Of a stretch of DNA of 64,000 nucleotides, positions 33,435 to 51,542 are shown piece by piece (position 1 is the stretch's first letter; every line of letters begins with the position of its first letter). The notes under the pieces were generated by a model, which ran no database searches, had not been told where the DNA came from, and saw only the letters and a list, made by a program, of their open reading frames with translations. Position numbers and translations under genes: made by a program. The stretch is from Pontederia crassipes (taxonomy: Eukaryota; Streptophyta; Magnoliopsida; Commelinales; Pontederiaceae): positions 55,093,447 through 55,157,446 of the forward strand of contig CM060191.1 in NCBI GenBank assembly GCA_030549335.1, given 5' to 3'.

Positions 33435-34382
33435 CTAGTGGTCTCGCAGGAGGAACCCCACGAGGCGCTCCATGAGGGCATTGGCCTTCTCCGTCCCGGG
33501 CTTGAACAGATGGAAGACATGGTCCTCCCCTTGCGTCTCCCACAGCTCCACCTTCCCTGCCCATCCGCTCCGCTCCACCGCCGCGCAATAAGCCCGCCCC
33601 CTGTCCCTCAGGGTGTCCTTCTCCGCCACCTCCACCAGCATTCGCCTGCACGGCAGCCCCCCCAGGCTCGGCGCCCCCTCCGCCGCCGGGTCGATCCGGG
33701 GGTCGTCGGTTCCCGCGCCGCTCAGGTACTTCCACAGCGCGTCCGTGCTCTCCGGCGGTATCAGCGGCCCGTCCGTCCGGTCCTTCTCGCTGGGCAGCCT
33801 CTCCGTCCCCCAGAAGAACGGGTGCAACAGCACGGCCCCCGCCAGCGCCGCCCCGGGCACCGGACCGCGCATCAGCATGTTGTGCACGATGTTCCCGCCG
33901 GCGCTGTCGCCGGCCAGGAACACCCGCGAGAAGTCCACGCTCTCGTCCGACAACCACGGCTCCTGCCCGGCCCCGCCGGCGGCCCACCGCAGCGCGTCCC
34001 AGCAGTCGTCGTAGAGCGTGTCGATCGAGTGCTCGGGGGTGCGTCGGTACTCGACGGATACGACCGCGACCTGGGCCTTGGGGACAAGCGAGTTGAGCAT
34101 GTAATGGTACAGCGGCGAGAAGGCGGTGCCGATGCAGAAGCCGCCCCCATGGTAGTAGACGAGGAGGGGGACCTTCTTCTTGGTTGGGCCGACGTGCGGC
34201 AGGTAGAGGCGAGCTGCTAAGCCGGTGATCGGGTCAATGATTACGTCCTTGGATGCGACGCCGGTGGCCGGGTCGACGGAAGGAGGGACGGTTTCATCGC
34301 CGGCGAGACGCTGGACGCGGCCGTCCTTGTAGACCACTATGAGCGGGAGGAAGACTTGAGCGACCTCGTTGCTTGGATCCAT
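33435..34382 (-). CDS. Class I plant carboxylesterase (CXE, alpha/beta hydrolase), single exon, 315 aa
   Basis: An intact intronless frame with high GC. Residues 78-82 HGGGF form the oxyanion hole. Residues 158-163 GDSAGG hold the nucleophile Ser160. The acidic residue is probably Asp256 (AEKDTLRDRG) and the base is His288 (EDHVFHLF). This is the full hydrolase triad, so it should be an active esterase and not a GID1-type gibberellin receptor, which lacks the catalytic histidine. Length is standard for plant CXE enzymes (310-340 aa). It is probably cytosolic, as no signal peptide is visible; the substrate cannot be inferred. The start at 34382 is supported by the paralogue at 6399 with the same MDP(S/N)NEVAQVFLPL start. 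A TATA box lies about 90 bp upstream. The 260-residue plus-strand frame is an antisense shadow. Confidence 0.93.
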   Translation of the reverse strand: MDPSNEVAQVFLPLIVVYKDGRVQRLAGDETVPPSVDPATGVASKDVIIDPITGLAARLYLPHVGPTKKKVPLLVYYHGGGFCIGTAFSPLYHYMLNSLVPKAQVAVVSVEYRRTPEHSIDTLYDDCWDALRWAAGGAGQEPWLSDESVDFSRVFLAGDSAGGNIVHNMLMRGPVPGAALAGAVLLHPFFWGTERLPSEKDRTDGPLIPPESTDALWKYLSGAGTDDPRIDPAAEGAPSLGGLPCRRMLVEVAEKDTLRDRGRAYCAAVERSGWAGKVELWETQGEDHVFHLFKPGTEKANALMERLVGFLLRDH

Positions 34383-34467
34383 GAAGCGTGATCGATCAAA
34401 TTAAGGCGTGGATTTGGTTTGCGTTGCGTTGTATAATCTGCGAGAGAGAGGTATGCGACATCCCGAG

Positions 34468-34476
34468 CTTTTTATA
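34468..34476 (-). promoter_or_regulatory. TATA box of the carboxylesterase gene
   Basis: The minus strand reads CTATAAAAAG 86-94 bp upstream of the start codon, with CT/GA-rich DNA (GAGAGAGAGG) between it and the ATG. The same block, including this box, is conserved upstream of the broken copy at 9147-9156, which shows it was duplicated with the gene. Confidence 0.7.
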
Positions 34477-34569
34477 GTAAAATTTTATTAAAGTTATTCA
34501 AGTAATCTGTAATTAAAAGATTACAAGGAGAATTTGAAAGAAACTAAAAGTACAAGAAAAAAATATTAG

Positions 34570-36175
34570 TTAGTGTGGAAATTATGATTAGATTAAAATT
34601 AGGGTTTAATTTTGAAATATTTTTTTGAAGGTAGATTTAATTTTGAATTGTGATTGGAATATAAGTTTATCTTATAAAGCATCCTTAATTAACATTAAAT
34701 TAAGAATTTTAACTTTAAAAAACTTTAAAAATTAACGAATTATTGCTATTATTTTAATCAAAGATTAGGCGATAAAATGATCTTATATTATTTAATTACA
34801 AAAAAAATGAAGGAAAAGATAAGATAAAATATAATTTGAATAGAAACAAAAACGATATATATATATATATATATAGTTGTATATTATTTAAACAATAACT
34901 AATTAGCATAATTTCTAAGTAAGTTCAAAATTTTCTAGCTATTAAATAAAATAAATTTTCCTTTTAATCCTTAAATTTCATCCAAACCTTTTTATTCTTA
35001 ATGGTTACGAGAACTTAACCAAATACAAAGTATGACTCCATACTTAACAAGAAGGAAATTAGGATCCTAATATGATTCTTAGGCCTGACTAAATGTCAAC
35101 AATTAAGCATTAAACATTCAGCATCTCAGCTGATACCTCATTTTCCTTTCTTTACTTCACTTTCTTTTTTTTTATTTTTGACGTCAGTCGGCCGGAACCA
35201 CAATCAAAATTGATCAACCTAAATAACCATCTAATTCGAACTTTGATCTCCAAAATTCGAACTACTCGAAGTAACCTTTAAACAACATCACAGTTAATCA
35301 CATAACTTACAAAAAGCTGATTTACGCCTTCACCGATGTGTAATACCCAAGAAAGATTGACATATCATCAAAGTTTAACATGGTACACGGCCAAACCCTT
35401 GTAGCTTGATCACAACATATGCCATGAACCGATCTCGTGCGAAGTGACCACAAGTTAATCTAAATTAAAAAAATCAAAAGTTAATTTTGTCAAATAAGAA
35501 TGCATGCCGTTTACGCATCATAATCTTATAGGGGGAGAGAAAAAAAAAAGTCTTTTTTTTTTTTACATAAGTAGGGCCGGATGGCAAAACTCAAGACTAA
35601 GAAGACAAAGGGAGTTTTGGCATTAAATTAAAAGATAGATCCAAAAGTGAAGAAAACACCAAGAAGTTTAATGCCGTAGGCTCATGAAACAGATTTCATT
35701 GAACGCAGATGAGCACTACATTTTTTCATAGCCAGAACACAAATCAACCAAACAACCGGAACGCAGACTAGAAAAGCCAAGACCTGAGAGCTAAAGGAAA
35801 CATAAGATTCCCATTGATAAGAGGAATTATTACTCAAGTATCCAGAGCTCAAACTAGAAAGCCTCTTTTTGTTTTTTGCTTTCCCTCCTTTTGGGTCTAG
35901 GGAACGACTGGTACATGCGCCATTGCCAAAACAACATTATTGCATATCATATAAATACTTCCTGGAGCTGCCATCAAAACAAATGCAAAAGATGAACAAC
36001 ACAACAGGTTCAGAGTTTTGGCAGCACAGTAGAATCCAAAGGCACCTACGATTTAACCTGCACGAGACATGTGCGACTTTTCATTTCCACGCATCCAGAT
36101 GATGAACGTGACTGCATGTCACCCGATTGCAAGTTCTGGCAATCCCATATTAATCCAGACTAAGTGCATCTATGA
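34570..36175. other. Intergenic between esterase and PGI
   Basis: AT-rich with no gene recognised. A (TA)n run lies at 34856-34875, and 34865-35245 resembles 19725-20075. Short open frames at 35869-36102 have no recognisable protein features. Confidence 0.55.
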
Positions 36176-36263
36176 ATACCTCACTGTGTTGTTCTTCCCT
36201 CTCCTTTCACTCATATGGAGATAACGTTCACAGTTTGTTCTAGATATATATACACATATTGAC

Positions 36264-36326
<63 letters not shown>

Positions 36327-36408
36327 CACTGTGTTGTTCTTCCCTCTCCTTTCACTCATATGGAGATAACGTTCACAGTTTGTTCTAGATATATATACAC
36401 ATATTGAC

Positions 36409-36454
<46 letters not shown>

Positions 36455-36464
36455 ATATATATAG
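36176..36464. repeat. 145-bp tandem duplication with (AT)n tails
   Basis: ATACCTCACTGTGTTGTTCT through CACATATTGACATATATATAATATAT occurs at 36176 and again at 36321. Each copy ends in a long (AT)n run. The copies look identical outside the AT runs. Confidence 0.92.
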
Positions 36465-36823
36465 CTAGGAGTAACCGAACACTTGAACATTTTATAGTTT
36501 TGACATTTTTGAGTGAAAGGTGACCGCTATTCCTATCTCTATCTAAAAACTTACAAATAAAATGGTTTTGACATGCATGAGTACTGAAGTTATTTTTTTA
36601 AAGATCATGCCTCGGGATGGTCTCTAAAAGCAAAATGGTCTAAACCAAACAGCAAAGCAATAATGATGGGAAAGATCATTATTATGTAGGTTCATTAGAT
36701 AAACTTATCCTACCTAATTTAGGTTCTACAGAAATTCTAGGATCTTTTGCAAGGTTATGATGGTTGGTGTTCACTTGACGTGAAAATAGAAATCATTTTT
36801 GCCCCATTTCTTGCTGAAAGTAA

Positions 36824-43550
<6,727 letters not shown>

Positions 43551-44117
43551 TGCCGTCTAAATTATAGAAAAAAAACACGAATTGTAACCAATGTCTGTCT
43601 TAGGGAAAAACAAGAAGAATAGCAATTTCTTCTTGAATATAAAAGCCAAAAAACGTATCCAGACAGCAAAATGTACCTGAGAAGAGAGAGAGAGAGAGAG
43701 CACCAAAATGTACCTGAGAAGAAGAGAAGAGAAGTTGGGAGTTGGAAGATGAGATTTTTGTTGCCTGGTGGCGGATTAGATTTTTGTTTCGATCGCTGGT
43801 TGCTGATGTGCCCCTGGCGCTTTTTTAAAAGTCCACCGCACGTCGAAAGCCCGCCGGGGGCCACACGTGTCACCAGACCAGACGAATCCCTTACCTCGGA
43901 ATTCGAATCCAGTGGTTGTCCGCTTGTAAAGCCTCGAAGCATAGGCGTGGTGCGGTGGCACACCCAAAGTTCAAATTTCTTCGTAAAAATTATATATATG
44001 TCCCTTTATTTTTCAAATTTATCTTTCTGACTCTTCATGTAAAAAAAAAAAAAAAAAATCTCAAACCTCTGCGTACACATACACACTTCTCCAATTCGCG
44101 CGACGACTATAATCTAT
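43551..44117. other. PGI upstream region and flank
   Basis: Minus-strand 5' flank of PGI. A GAGA run at 43683-43701 and the two CAAAATGTACCTGAGAAGA copies (43667 and 43704) mark a short local duplication. A poly-A run of about 18 lies at 44041-44058. No gene was seen; the overlapping open frames at 43562-44030 on both strands have no recognisable features. Confidence 0.5.
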
Positions 44118-44930
44118 GAGCTACATTTGATAAATATGCCTCAAGTCTTCTTGCAGATGTTGGTTTTTCTGCATCTAAACCTGCCTGCACACCTTTTGAG
44201 CAAAATCTTAAGCTTAATTCAGTGGAATACGACACTCATTTGCAATTCGATTCTACTGATAAGCCTCTTGAATTTCCTGATAGTTGGAACTTGGAAGACT
44301 CATCTATTTGACTCCTACTCAACCTGACATCAACTTTGTTGCTCGTCATCTTAGTCAGCTCTAAAGTATTCTCATCTTAATGTGGTGCTTCGAGTTGTTC
44401 GTTATATCAAGTTGTCACCGTGTAAAGGGATTTTTTTTTTTTTTGCTAACAAAGATACCACTGTAAATGCTTACTATGATGCGAATTGGGTTTCGTCCAT
44501 TCTAACACCACGATCTGTTTTGTCATATTGCATCAAAGTTGGTAATTCTCCTTATAAAAAAAGTTGGTAATTCTCTTATGTCTTGGAAATAAAAAAAAAC
44601 AAACATTAGCTCTTCAGCTGAATTTGAGTACTACGTTGCTTGGCTCTCATTGTTGCGGAAAATTAGTGTGGCTTGATCGTCTTTTATCTAAGCCTCATCT
44701 TCCACTGCAGCAACCCTTCAATTTATTCTCTAATAGTTGCGCAGCTCTATAGATTTTTGACAATCATGTGTTTCACGAACGGACGAAACACATTAAAATT
44801 GATTGCCATGACAAAAGTTTACCGAAATTGGTTAAGTTTCAGTCAGCATGTGATACCAACACAATTAACTTGTACACAAGTTGAGACTTTTTTATCTCTC
44901 AAACCCCCAACTTGAGGGGGAGTATTAGCA
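44118..44930 (+). pseudogene. Copia polyprotein remnant (end of reverse transcriptase and RNase H)
   Basis: Broken frames follow the copia 3' order: DKYASSLLADVGFSASKPACTP-like (44130-44200), RQLVGRLIYL-equivalent debris and DINFVARHLSQ (44325-44360), VLRVVRYIKLSPCKGIFF (44382-44440), NAYYDANWVSS (44465), ISSSAEFEYYVAW-like (44605-44645) and TKHIEIDCHDK-like (44785-44815). It ends with CTTGAGGGGGAG, a polypurine tract, at about 44911-44922. It is a different lineage from the two Tork elements. Many stops are present. Confidence 0.8.
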
Positions 44931-45380
44931 TATGTAGGTTAATACGAAGCATCTGTTAGCTTCATGGTCGTTAGTCGTTGGTGTGCAGCATGGCGGAAGT
45001 TAGTTTTCCTTGTAAGAGTTGTTAGTCATTTATACTGGTTTTTGGTATATATCGGTCACTATAAAAACTTTGAAGAGTGAAGTTGTGGAGTAGCTTAATC
45101 ATAGAAAAGGATGATGTTCTCCCTCCTCTTGCATGATTACATTTTCTATGATGACTCTCCTCCGACGACTTCGAAGTCAACATAGACTCGAGAGCATCTG
45201 CTATAGCTACAACGGTGGTATATCAAGAGTAGTCCTTTTGTGAGCCTGTTTATGCCGACGAGTGTGCACTATGAACTCCAATTAAGAACTTCTTGGTCAT
45301 ATGCATTGTTGATAATGTCTTGAATATGAACTCAATTGTAATTTTATGTGGTCCTCTTACCTAATCAAGCGCTTCAACAG
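44923..45380 (+). repeat. Probable 3' LTR of the copia remnant
   Basis: It starts TATTAGCATATGTAGG directly after the purine tract. The far end is not defined because no partner LTR is in the window. No coding sequence. Confidence 0.45.
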
Positions 45381-45589
45381 AATTCCCCTACTCTCGCTGC
45401 CCGGTCAGCGAGTCTGTGGGGGGTCAAGGGGGGTCCCTCCTGCGAGGGTTGCCTCCACTCCGTATATGATTCGAAATTGATTTATTTTTTTATCACGAGA
45501 TAGGTGTCTTATTTTGGAGATTAATTTAGAGTTCTAATCGCACTGTAATTTTTATCATCTGTTAAAAAGAGTATCTAACTCCGCCTATA

Positions 45590-45760
45590 TTTTATAGCCG
45601 GTCTCAAGCCCGGATAAAGGAGGAGGGTTGTGTTAGGCCCCGACAGCCAACATAAAATCATGTCGAATCTTATGAACATTGATCAACGAATAGCGTCGTA
45701 TGATCCATGTAGCCGACCCCACCTAGTGGGATAAGGCTTTGTTGTTGTTGTTGTTAAAGA
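45590..45760 (+). mobile_element. SINE-like element (Au-type 3' end)
   Basis: GCCGGTCTCAAGCCCGGATAAAGGAGGAGGGTTG at the start and ATGTAGCCGACCCCACCTAGTGGGATAAGGCTTTG followed by (TTG)n at the end are phrases I associate with plant SINEs of the Au type. The body is about 165 bp. The tRNA-like boxes are not clear enough to name the parent tRNA. Confidence 0.55.
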
Positions 45761-47850
45761 GAGTATCTATATAAATTCTCTAAGGGTCCAGATAGAAATC
45801 TATGCTTGTGATCATCGTTATTTCATAATAAAAAGAATCGCGGTCGTTTTTCCTTCATATTCTTCTGTGTTCGTATGATCTCTCTTCATAACACGCATGA
45901 ACATATCGGAAGAGTCCTATGCGATGAGACTCTTTGCACTAATGAACCTTCTTCACTTGGTGGTGAGAAGGAGCAGCGGCGGGATGCCGCACGGCACCAA
46001 CCCCCTATATAGCTGGAGATGAAGTGTGACAAGACAACAGAATTCTTCGAGTTCGACATTACCTGGTGACCGATGACCATTGGAGGAGGAGGAGGAGATG
46101 TTGGTTAAAAGTTGGTGCAGCAGTACTGAGAGTCGTTGATCAACTCATTAATGACGGACAATTCATCAGCAGATATGCCTACATAACCTTGAGTGCGACC
46201 TATTAGTTTATTTATGATACGAATGGTCACTTGACCGCTCATTGATATAGTTCCCACTGGGTACCGGAATGCATTTATTTCTAAGGTTGATTCCAAAAGG
46301 AACAGGCATTAATTAAATAGCCTTTGCATCCACAGTACATATACACATATACACCACTCTCGCCCCCCTTCAATTGTTAGCATAACCAAACCAACGTGCC
46401 GGATCTAATTCGGCAAACACCCAATGGAATCATCCTTTCTTTATTCTCACTCCGGTGGCCACCATTGCCATCAGCAGCTCATTATCTTTCCAAAGCTTAA
46501 AAGTGACACTTTTCTTTTATTCCCATTATCCTCTTCTTCTGATCAGCTTCCAGAGTACACACATGTTGCATAGCCTACAAGTATCAACGCCATATAAAAA
46601 AAAGACGCAAAAATTAATTAGTTAAATGTAATCAACCTTTTCTTTTTTAAAAAAAATCAATGAATTACTAGAGGTTAAAAATCTAAAAACGATTCTACCG
46701 TACTTAAATGTTTAATTGTTTTTTACATCCGAACAAAATTAAGTAACTTTTGAATAAAGAAAAAAGATCATCCGAGGTCCAAGGAACGCTAAAACCCTCC
46801 ATACTTGATAATATGTAATTTCTAAATTTATATTTTAGAATGTCTTATTCTTATAAGATATTTGGAATTATTTATCTAAAATTTATTTTAAAATAAAAAA
46901 TATCTATGATGAAACATTGAAATACAAAAGATATCATTCTTGTCATATTCTTAAAAAAATGTTTAAACATTATTTTAAGTATAAAAATAATAAAACAGTT
47001 AGGATCCAACAAGAATTTATTATTTTAAAATACATTAGAAAATATTGTATGTTTCATCCCCTTTGAGAAACAAAGTTTTGATACTAAAAATGTTCAGAAA
47101 ATTCCAATAAGTAATTGAGAAAAAATTATAAAGGTGATGCTCATAAAATATTAAATCATGCAATCGAAATACTAATCCACTAGATACATATTCATAATAC
47201 GTTTTTTAAAGTTCTAGATATAAATATATTATTTATTAATTATTTAAGTTTTATTAAACTATAAATTAAAATAAAATCGAAAGATCTTGAATTCAAAGAC
47301 CGACCATTTTTTTCTTAAAATAAAAATATAATGATAGATGTTCTTAAAATAATCGAACCTTTTTTTATAAAAGAAGAACTTAACTGCAATTTAGAAAGAT
47401 AACATAATCTTGTGGGTGCCGGGATCTTTAATGTTGAATTGTTGACATTACAATTAGAAAGATAACATAAGAGGTTAAACATTTCGAGGTGTCTGGAAGA
47501 AGTATTTGAGAATTATTATTTAAGTAAATTTATTATTCTTTGTCTCAGTCGAAAAAATGATATATGCTGAGAAGTGAATGAAACAAAAATGAGTAATAAA
47601 TTAAGTAAAAATGGAAGTAATAATTATTCATCCTGTTCGGAATAATAGTTAATCCTAACTTTTTAAGATTCTAATGTTTAATTATTAGTTTGACGGAATA
47701 ACTAATTCAAACATTTTTTTCTGAATAATAACGTCCTTTATTCTTATATTTCTCTTCTTCCAAACAGTAAACACCCCTAGGTCGTTTAGAATGCCTATGC
47801 ATCCTAATTCCCTACTAAACATGTTATAGTTATTGAGTATATAGCGTGAA
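45761..47850. other. Intergenic, no gene recognised
   Basis: 45886-46296 has two short minus-strand frames (64 and 63 aa) without recognisable features. 46320-47850 is AT-rich. Its right end is downstream of the glucanase gene and probably includes its 3' untranslated region. Confidence 0.5.
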
Positions 47851-49857
47851 TTAACCCTTGATTTTTTTCCCGTGCTGTAAATTAAATCCGACGCGCTGTT
47901 TTTTACTGCAACTTTTTTCGTGGACCGTCGTAATTAAGAACAGGACTGTAAAACACGGGGAAGGATTAAACGTACTCGGATTCTCCGACGTGATCATGGC
48001 CGTCTGTCGGAAGTCGCAGTCGTACGTGTGACGGCCGGAGGCCTGGTACAATTGGTTCATGGCGTACGCAGCATGCGATCGGACAGTGTTGGGAAGGTAG
48101 CACGCGCCGCTCGCCTGTATCGGTCCGCAGTCAATGCCCGGCTGCCCACACGCGTAGTCCAAGTTGACCTGCAGGTCTTTGTCGGTCGCCTCTGTTCTCG
48201 GCACGCACCACCCAGCCGCCGGCTTCCTCGTCGGCGCCGTCGTCGAATTCCCCTGACATCGATCGCCAAATATACGTTAGCGACTTGTGGAATTGGCAAC
48301 GGCTTCGCGCGCGCGAGAGAGCGTCAATTCACCTGCGGCCTTGGAGCACTGGACTTGGCGAGTCCGATATCGTAGGTGGCTGTGAGGTCGGGGCGGAAAA
48401 GGCCGAAGGAGCGCTCCGACGTTGGCCCGGGCTTGAGGTCCTCGTCGTAGAGGGCAAAGATGTACGTGTCCACGGACCGGCCGGGCATCAGCGGCGTGCC
48501 CACCATGGATCGGAGGTGGTTCACCAGGTTGCCGTTGAACAACTTGGCATTCTCCACCGTGGCCTCGGTCTCGTCAGGGTCGCCGCGGTACGGCCACCCG
48601 GTTTCCGCCACCACGATTTCCGTGTTCGTGAATCCGGCGGCCGTCACCGCCGACTTGACGGCGTCGAGCTGCGCGTCGAACATGTTCGTATATGTGATCT
48701 TCGAGCCTGTGTCAAGCCTCCCGGCGTTCGGCTGGAAGAGGCAGAAGGCGAGCGTCTCAGGCCGCGGGTCGCTTTGGTAGGCGAAGTACGGATACGGGTT
48801 GATCATGAACGGCGAGCCGGTCTTCTGCAGGAACCCGAGGATACCTTTGAGCGCCGGTAGAATGTCGCCGTGGAAGGCGCCTGAGGAAGGCGGGTCGGAC
48901 TGGGCGAGCACGGCCATGGTATGGACGGTTGACACCTTGATGCCAGAGGCGCTCGAGGCAGCGGAGAGGGAGGAATACATGTTCTGCATGGCCGGGAGGA
49001 GCTGAGAGGCAAGGGACGTGTCACCGGAGCTGAGGACTTCATTTCCTACGGCGACGACGGAGATGGTGGTAGCGGGGACAAATGAAAGGACGTTGGCCGC
49101 AACCCAGCGGGAGGCGGCGGACGGATCGGCGGCCAGGGAGGGGATGTCGCCATTGGCAGCGCCGATGACGACGGATATGTTGGTTCCGGCGAGGGCGCGG
49201 AGGATTGCCGGGTCAGCGCCGTAGAGGCGGACCTTCGATATGGTGGTCGACTTGAGAAGGCGCGCTGTGTCCTCGGGCGCCGGGAGGTTGTCGGCCACTT
49301 GGCCGTAGTTTACTCCGAGGAACGATTGTGAACCTTCAACCAGAAAAAAAAAAGAAGTTTTGTTGTCAAGATTACGAGTGAACGAATTGGATTGCATTGA
49401 ACAATAAATGATGATTCGGGTTTAACAAAGTTACGATTATTCCTACAAAAAAAGCCTCTGCTATTGAACATTTGATTACTGCAGCTCAAGTACAGTAAGT
49501 GTTGAGAAATTGCAGAGTAGGGAGACACTTCATTCAAATTACATGGACTCGGGCATCGAAGTAAAAAGAAAGAAATGAACTTTACGACTTAAAACAGAGT
49601 AATTTCAATTTTAGACTTCGCACCCACAGAATTGCCTGGCAGGAAAAGGGATCTTTCTCCTCACATCAGAATAGAAGTTCCTAATCACAAAACTGTGGAT
49701 AAAACCGCGTATTTCTTACATAGTTATCTTGTTGAAAAGTACAAGCACAAAGAGAGAGAGAAAGAGTGAGCTCACTGGCCAAAGGCAGATGGAGAAAGAC
49801 AGAGACGGCAGCCGCAACTACGAGGAGGAGGGAGAGGGCCGTGCTACTCTCTGCCAT
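47851..49857 (-). CDS. GH17 glucan endo-1,3-beta-glucosidase with C-terminal X8/CBM43 domain (3 exons, about 494 aa)
   Basis: Exons: 49776-49857, 48333-49333, 47851-48252 (GT-AG, phases 1 and 0). Residues 1-28 form a signal peptide (LSLLLVVAAAVSVFLHLPLA). The GH17 barrel starts FLGVNYGQVADNLP; the acid/base is Glu126 (VAVGNEVLS) and the nucleophile Glu271 (VAETGWPY). A linker (STTAPTRKPAAG) leads to an X8 domain from Trp375-Cys376 with CGQPGIDCGPI, ACYLPNT and DCDFRQTA, which binds beta-1,3-glucan. It hydrolyses callose in the wall or at plasmodesmata. The start was chosen at MAESST because a signal peptide follows directly; an in-frame ATG lies 21 codons upstream at 49920. A GTACGT after ENPS (about 47975) could be a further donor, so the last about 40 residues are uncertain. 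Very GC-rich coding sequence. Confidence 0.9.
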
Positions 49858-49930
49858 GGTCGGCGCGGAGAATCTATTATGCGCAAACAGAGGAAGCAAT
49901 GGAGAAACACCTTTCGCCACGCCATGCTCG

Positions 49931-49938
49931 ATTTATAA
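49931..49938 (-). promoter_or_regulatory. TATA box of the GH17 gene
   Basis: TTTATAAA lies about 75-80 bp upstream of the MAESST start codon, with a GA/CT repeat just upstream (49942-49959). If transcription starts about 30 bp downstream of this box, the ATG at 49920 would lie at or before the transcript start, which supports the start at 49857. Confidence 0.6.
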
Positions 49939-49959
49939 AGGAGGAGAGAGAGAGAGAGA

Positions 49960-51542
49960 TGGCAGGAGTGAAATGGACATGGCCATTTGATTCGCGAGTT
50001 CAAATTTTGTGGAATTTGATAACTCTCCTTTTGCGTGAGGGAGGATAAGGAATTGGTTCGGCCACGTGGGCTCTTTCACGTCATCTGACAAGCGTCTACA
50101 AGTGTACTTGTTTCTCTTGGATGTTGTAAAATAAAATCCGAATTCGATGAACACTTCTTAGTCAAATCGAATCGATTGATATTTGATACATTTTATTACT
50201 AATTAAATTTATTAGTCAATTTAAACTCTCATTAATAATACTAATAAAATTGAGGTGGAGTAATAAAGAATTTTTTTAGATCTCTAGTTTAAATTTTTGT
50301 CAACCTAAAAAATTATTATTGGGAGTCTTTCATTGTCAAGTACGCGAACTAGGACAATCTATACCAAATTAATTAAATTTGATGGTAGGTCGACTTATGA
50401 TCAGTAGTGTTTTTTATCACTGTTAAGCATACGAACTAGGGCGATCTATATCGAATTAATTAAACTCGATAGTACCAACGACTGACTAAATAATTATTAA
50501 TAATGTAACTAATATAGACATGTCAATGATGGAAGCGATCATATGCCTCTTTAGCATATGCATTAGTGTATGTTGTCTAGTGATTTTGTTTATCTATATT
50601 TTCTTAACAAGAGAAAAAAAAGGAATTGTCAAAGTTGTTTAACTTAGCGTAACTTTATTACTTTATCCGGTGGAAATGTTGTGCAACCTTTTAAAATTTT
50701 TTTAAAGGAGAATGTTATGCTAACTTTCCACTCCAATTCAAACAGTACAAGACTATAAAAATATAAGAAGGTGGAGCATTGTGACAGAGATTAACGGTGG
50801 ATAAAGGCTTCTTACTTGTAGCACGAGCAACCGGGAGTTGATTCTTGAGTAGTAAGCAAACTCCTGTACGAAACAGTTTCCTCTATTTTATATTGCGGTG
50901 CATAAAAATATTGTGCATCTAATTAATTTGGATAAACAAATATTAAACGAAATAACTATGTTTTAGTAATATCTTTCAAGGTTTGAACTCGAGGTTATTA
51001 ATGTTAGATTTTAATTTAATTGAGTCCAAAAGAATAAAACTTATGGTGAAACTTTTAGAGTTTTATTCACATTGAAGGAAAAACAACTACATGGACCTTG
51101 TTGAGACAATCCAATCCTCTCCAACATTTGTTGCACATCATATGATTACAGCAAAGTGTGTAAGATTACTATGATCTTATATAATATATATTAGTCTCTA
51201 ACAATCATAACATGTATATATTTGTCTTCATCTATTTTAATAAAATATTTTAAAAAATATCGAAAAATGGTATGAGAGTTTCGACGATGTATTGTCAATA
51301 CGTTATCTAATGTTTGTTATACTCAAGGACTCTGTAGGATCTTTTCCAAGTTTACCTTTGTTTATTCATCATTTTTTTAAAAACTGACTATGATCGATTA
51401 ACTCTTTTGGAATTGTTGGTGGTTCTAATCCTGTCCGCTTGAGGAGATTCCTAGTATCAATCAATCCTCTTCCTCTACTGCGCCTTGGATCTTCAATGGT
51501 CATGAAGCATGCACACATGACTTGGGTGCTAAAGAATCAACT
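49960..51542. other. Intergenic, AT-rich
   Basis: No gene was seen. A pair of related units, CGCGAACTAGGACAATCTATA (50343) and ATACGAACTAGGGCGATCTATA (50428), forms a degenerate tandem repeat. A primer-site-like TGGTATGAGAGTTTC at 51268 after LTR-like DNA may be the start of an old copia element whose pol remnants lie beyond the gypsy insertion (60890-62060); this link is tentative. Confidence 0.45.

Noticed and set aside
33438-34220. 260-residue plus-strand frame
   Set aside because: It is antisense to the intact carboxylesterase. High GC keeps the opposite strand open; no domain is recognisable.
33435-34382. GID1 gibberellin receptor
   Set aside because: The full Ser-Asp-His set is present and the GID1 N-terminal lid is absent, so it is an ordinary carboxylesterase.
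35869-36102. 77-residue frame between esterase and PGI
   Set aside because: No domain, no coding bias and no conserved start context.
48285-48860. 191-residue plus-strand frame
   Set aside because: It is antisense to the GH17 exon, whose catalytic motifs and splice sites are clear.
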